Of a stretch of 64,000 bases of DNA, positions 60,253-64,000 are shown piece by piece (the stretch's first letter is position 1; the number at the start of each line of letters is the position of its first letter). The position numbers and the translations under genes were made by a program. The notes beneath the pieces were generated by a model. That model did no database searches. It saw only the letters and a program-made list of their open reading frames with translations, and was not told where the DNA came from. The DNA comes from Luzula sylvatica. Lineage: Eukaryota; Streptophyta; Magnoliopsida; Poales; Juncaceae. The stretch lies in the NCBI GenBank assembly GCA_946800325.1, contig OX326957.1, positions 27,313,054-27,377,053 of the forward strand. Direction: 5' to 3'.

Positions 60253-61657
60253 TGTTGGTTCAAATTTCCTGATAGTTTGATTATTTCAAAACACTGTCAT
60301 TACTAATGTATACATCCAGAAAAGTGCAGGATAACATAGGTACGATACGAAGATGAAGGAGAACTTGTGAAGGAGGACTTCATTGGATTACATCAAGAAT
60401 CAGGACATGAAGTCTCAACATAAACAAGAAAAGAAGAACACAAGGAAGGCCATTGGAATACATCAAGACTCAAGATGTTGAAGCCTTCCGTGAGTGGGAT
60501 ACGCCACAAATAAACCATAGGTACAAACCTAGTAGAACTCAAGTAAAATCATGTTCAAAATAACAAAGAGTTCAGTCAAGCAGGAAGTGCGTTCTGAACG
60601 AACTCAAAGTCCGTTCAGAACGGACTTGCTAAATATCAAAGCTTTAAAGATTGATTAGAACCAAACGTGTCACAGGGATGTGTACGTTCGAACGAACAAT
60701 CATGTCCGTTCGAACGGATAATTATAATCCGTTCACCCACCTTCTGAGTGCGTTGAACGGACAATCCTTCCTGTGAACGGAAAACGTCACAGGGATGTGT
60801 ACGTTCGAACGAACACACATGTGCGTTCGAACGGACAACCTGGAATCCGTTCACCCACTTTTCAGTGCGTTGAACGGACTCTTGTTCCTGTGAACGCAAA
60901 ATGCTATGTATAATTGAGTCCGTTACGAACGGACATTGTCCGTTCGAACGGACCCAAGATGTACTTGCACGTTATTTTGAAACGGCTAGTGCAAACTTCA
61001 AGTGCGTTCTGAACGGACTGTATGCGTTCGAACGCACTGCAAGTTTTCTGAAGGATTTCTATAGAGAGTATAAATAGAATTCTTCATGGGTCTCTCTCTC
61101 CCACTTCCTCAATTTCAAACTTTCAAACCTAAAAGAGAGAAACCCTAAGCTGTGATTTTCTATATCCATTGATAGCTTGAGAAACCTCTTTAGATCGTTG
61201 ATCTACTTTCGATATTCTCCACTAATCGTATCCCACTCACGTGACCGATCACGTTGTAGCTCGATTAGTGAAAAAGTGTAATAGGCTAGTGCAACAAAGT
61301 GTAAAGAGCCTAAGCTATAGATCGATAGAAGCGTGTAAATCGATCTAGGCAAATCCTTGTAATCGAGTTGAGTTGGAATTCAATCGAAAGCCAAAAAGAG
61401 GCACAAGGCATTCCCGGAGACGTAGGTACTCGCAAATAATTGAGTCGGTCAATTAAGCGAGTAAAGGGTGAGTTAAAGCTACAAAGCAACCACCTACCGA
61501 ACTTCGTAAACAAACATCTTGTGTCAAAGTGTTTGTACGGTATCATCTTTATCATCTAAATTATTATTTATTCCGCACCGTAAATTAGGTTTAAATCTAA
61601 ACTAAGTGTAAGTTAGATTGCCGAATTTACCCCCCTCTAGGTTAGAATTAACCAACA
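60253..61657 (+). repeat. 3' LTR of element C
   Basis: 1,405 bp, two differences from the 5' LTR seen by eye, followed by the GGCTT duplication. Confidence 0.95.
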
Positions 61658-61662
61658 GGCTT

Positions 61663-64000
61663 GGCATTGTACGTACCCCTGTGAAGTGATGGCTTGTGTG
61701 AACTTTCCAAACCAAGCACGCGGAGATTGCTTGAGCCCGTACAATGACTTTTGGAGTTTACACACCTTATTTTTACTACAATTCTCAAAATCCGGAGGTA
61801 TTTTCATGTAGACTTCTTCCTCCAAATCTCCATTGAGGAAGGCATTTTTGACGTCGAGTTGATGTAACATCCAATCCTGATTCATTGCTAAAGAGAGTAG
61901 AACTCTAATCGAATTTAGTTTAGCAACTGTGGCAAAGGTTTCAAGGTAATCAATACCGTAGGATTATGTGAAGCCTTTAGCCACCAGTCTTGCTTTAAAT
62001 CTTTCAACACTGCCATCGGCTTTGTACTTCACGGTGAAGATCCATTTGCAGCCAACAGCTCTTTTTCCGCTTGGCAGATCGGTGAGAGTCCATGTACCAT
62101 TTGATTCAAGAGCTCGGATTTCTTCGTGAACTGCATTTTTCCACTGTGGAATTCGGAGAGCTTCAGAAATAGAGTTCGGAATGTACGTTTTTGGTCAAGG
62201 TTAGATATGAATGCTTTATAGGCAGGAAGTAGTTTCTCATATGCAACATATCTTTCAATGGGATGCTTAGTGCAAGTACGAACACCTTTTCTATGAGCAA
62301 TAGGGATATTCAAATCATCACCAATAGTTGCGGGAGCATGATCAAGGGTCATATTTGTACCTTGTGAATTCTCAGCAGTGGTGATATTCGGCGTAGGATC
62401 ATGACCGGTGCTTGGTTGTGCAATGGGGTTTACTTGTGCAATTTGACGATTTTGTTATGTATAGACACTAAGCTCAGTGGTGTTGTCAAGTTGAGGAGAA
62501 GTAGGGACAAGTTCGATAGGGACATCTGTGTTTGAATCTGTTGGAGACGGGAGTGTATGTGATAGAGGTGAAAAACAGATTTGGAATTTGACATGGTCTC
62601 CCAAAACTAATATTCTTCGGAACTCTCCCCCTGAATATTAGTTTGGAGAAAGTAGGACTGAGTTTCAAAAAAAGTGACATCCATAGTGTTATAGAACTTT
62701 TTTGTAGTGGGAGAGTAACACTTATAGCCTTTATGATGGGAGGAATACCCGACAAATATGCATTTCAGTGATCTAGGATCTAATTTTGAGCGGTTTTGAG
62801 AATGAATATGAACAAATGCTGTACATCCGAATATTTTCATTGGTAGATCAGTGGTGTAAGAGAGTATATGAGGATGTGTTTTTGCAAGAATGGACCTTGG
62901 AGATTTGAATTGTAAGACTCGGCTAGGCATTCTATTGATCAAGTAGGTGACGATTTGTGAACATGATAGCACGAGATACTTCAAGTAGGTGCCGATTATT
63001 TCTCTCGGCTATACCGTTTTGTTGGGGAGTATCCACACATGAACTTGTATGGATGATTCCCTTTTGAAGAAGAAACGGTCCAAGAGTACTATTGAAATAG
63101 TCTCGAGCATTATCTGTTTTAAGAACTTGAATTTGGGTTTTGAATTGAGTGTGGATCATATTATAGAATGACTTGAAAACAGATGGAGTTTCAGATTTTT
63201 CTTTCATAAGGTATGTTCATGTTATTCGAGAGTGATCATCGATAAAGGTGATGAACCACCGAGCACCTGTGATGTGCTTTACACGTGAGGGTCCCCAAAT
63301 ATCACTGTGGATTAAAGAGAATGGTTTGGATGGTTTGTAACCAATGATTGGATATGTGGATCGTGTGTGTTTTGCAAATTGACAAATCTCACATTGACAA
63401 TGAATTGCGATTTTTTATTGATGAATAGGTTGGGAAACAACTTGGCTAAGTACAAAAAATTAGAATGACCTAAACGGAAATGCAATAACATGACTTGATT
63501 TTCGATAGAAACCGACACAGAAAAAACATCGGACTTTTGACTAAGACATAATTTAGATTGGACTCAAATCCGCAACTTGACTTATGAACTTGCCTTCTAG
63601 ATGCGTCTTCTTGGAGCAAGTATAACCCATTACACATCCTAGCATTGCCAATCACCTTGTCCGATCCCACCACCTGAAAATCACAAAAATTGGCAAAGAA
63701 CCGAGTCATACACTTAGAATCACGAGTAAGCTTGCTTACAGAAAGAAGATTGCAATGTAATTTCGGTACAAAAAGGACAGAGTGTAAGGTGAGTTCAGGA
63801 GATAAGGTGACTGAGCCAATTCCTTCTATTAGCGAGAGAGATCCGTCTGCCATACGAACTGATGAGAAGGACAAGGTATGATATTTCGAAAACACTTTCT
63901 TGTCGGATGTCATGTGATAAGAGGCACCGGAGTCGAGAATCCACGGTTTTCTAGATGACATCTGAGTAACATTGAGAGCAAGAGCAAATTTACCTTGCAA
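61663..64000 (-). pseudogene. Copia B gag-pol, 5' part: PR, IN and start of RT
   Basis: Reading down from 64000: protease LDSGASYHMT (about 63935-63905), the integrase zinc-finger HFRLGHSNF near 63490, integrase core KTDNARDYF and TPQQNGIAERNNR (63120-63000), a downstream KLDPRSLKCIFVGYSSHHKG block near 62770, then RT with QLDVKNAFLNGDLEEEVYMK (61870-61810) up to GYVQCQA at the element C insertion. Frames change near 63500, 63210, 62940, 62610, 62350 and 61900, with several stops, so it is an old dead copy. It continues beyond the window. Confidence 0.88.

Larger units (their letters stand above)
51701..61657 (+). mobile_element. Very young Sirevirus-like copia element C (9,957 bp)
   Basis: Identical-length LTRs (1,405 bp) start TGTTGGTT and end AACCAACA (8-bp perfect inverted termini). 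A perfect duplication GGCTT flanks it (51696-51700 and 61658-61662). By eye the two LTRs differ at only two positions (c/a in the 'tttaaagMttgatt' word and g/a in 'ggacRttgtccg'). The layout is LTR-PBS-gag-pol-ORF3-repeated PPT-LTR, the Sirevirus plan. It sits inside the RT of copia B on the opposite strand. Confidence 0.95.

Noticed and set aside
41928..61657. Elements A and C as one composite element
   Set aside because: Each has its own LTR pair and its own 5-bp target duplication (CATAC, GGCTT), with copia B sequence between them.

Overview
The window is plant nuclear DNA, most likely from a eudicot. It is strongly AT-rich. It carries one intact intron-containing host gene whose product reads as the plant TRAPPII subunit TRS120. 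The rest is dominated by plant transposable elements: Ty1/copia LTR retrotransposons primed by initiator tRNA-Met, Helitrons, hAT and Mutator-like non-autonomous elements and a CACTA end. I cannot name the species.

Layout. 1-4546: minus-strand copia LTR/leader relics, LTR-leader-LTR-leader-LTR, with a hAT element (8-bp target duplication) inside one LTR, abutting an older LTR end. 4547-8261: AT-rich DNA with no gene. 8270-9299: hAT-like element. 9860-13421: a roughly 490-bp unit in tandem copies, disrupted by a Mutator-like element (9-bp target duplication) and by a Helitron whose empty site survives in the neighbouring copy; a 91-bp perfect tandem repeat ends it. 13788-17981 (minus): TRS120, nine exons, 1,112 codons, all junctions in frame. 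18242-24900: a Helitron 3' end just upstream of TRS120, then unrelated gene fragments (two CBP60 exons, a SIN3-type PAH domain, unrecognised exon pairs) on the Helitron's strand, direct repeats, a minisatellite and a CACTA end. 24900-40099: AT-rich DNA with relics (LRR kinase, NLR coiled-coil start), a second minisatellite, three Helitron ends, an old LTR, degenerate tandem repeats and microsatellites. 40100-41058: solo LTR with target duplication CGAAT. 41928-50525: a copia element with 1,012-bp LTRs, target duplication CATAC and broken coding frames. 50689-64000: an old minus-strand copia element, split in its reverse transcriptase by a very young Sirevirus-like copia element (51701-61657, 1,405-bp LTRs that look almost identical, target duplication GGCTT), which carries an extra ORF after pol.

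The most unusual signal cuts across the LTR elements. At least nine separate arrays, in LTRs, leaders or pol-to-LTR spacers of several families, consist of 10-14 bp perfect or near-perfect dyads that come in pairs whose centres are almost always 22 bp apart (19-22.5). Arms are conserved (CGT...ACG) while cores differ by family (TTCGAA, TTATAA/TTGTAA, TCATGA, TTTAAA). In the copia leader at 43201-43735, sixteen dyads form eight pairs and nearly all intervals are close to whole turns of the helix. This looks like a shared binding-site architecture that keeps its geometry while the core sequence changes.
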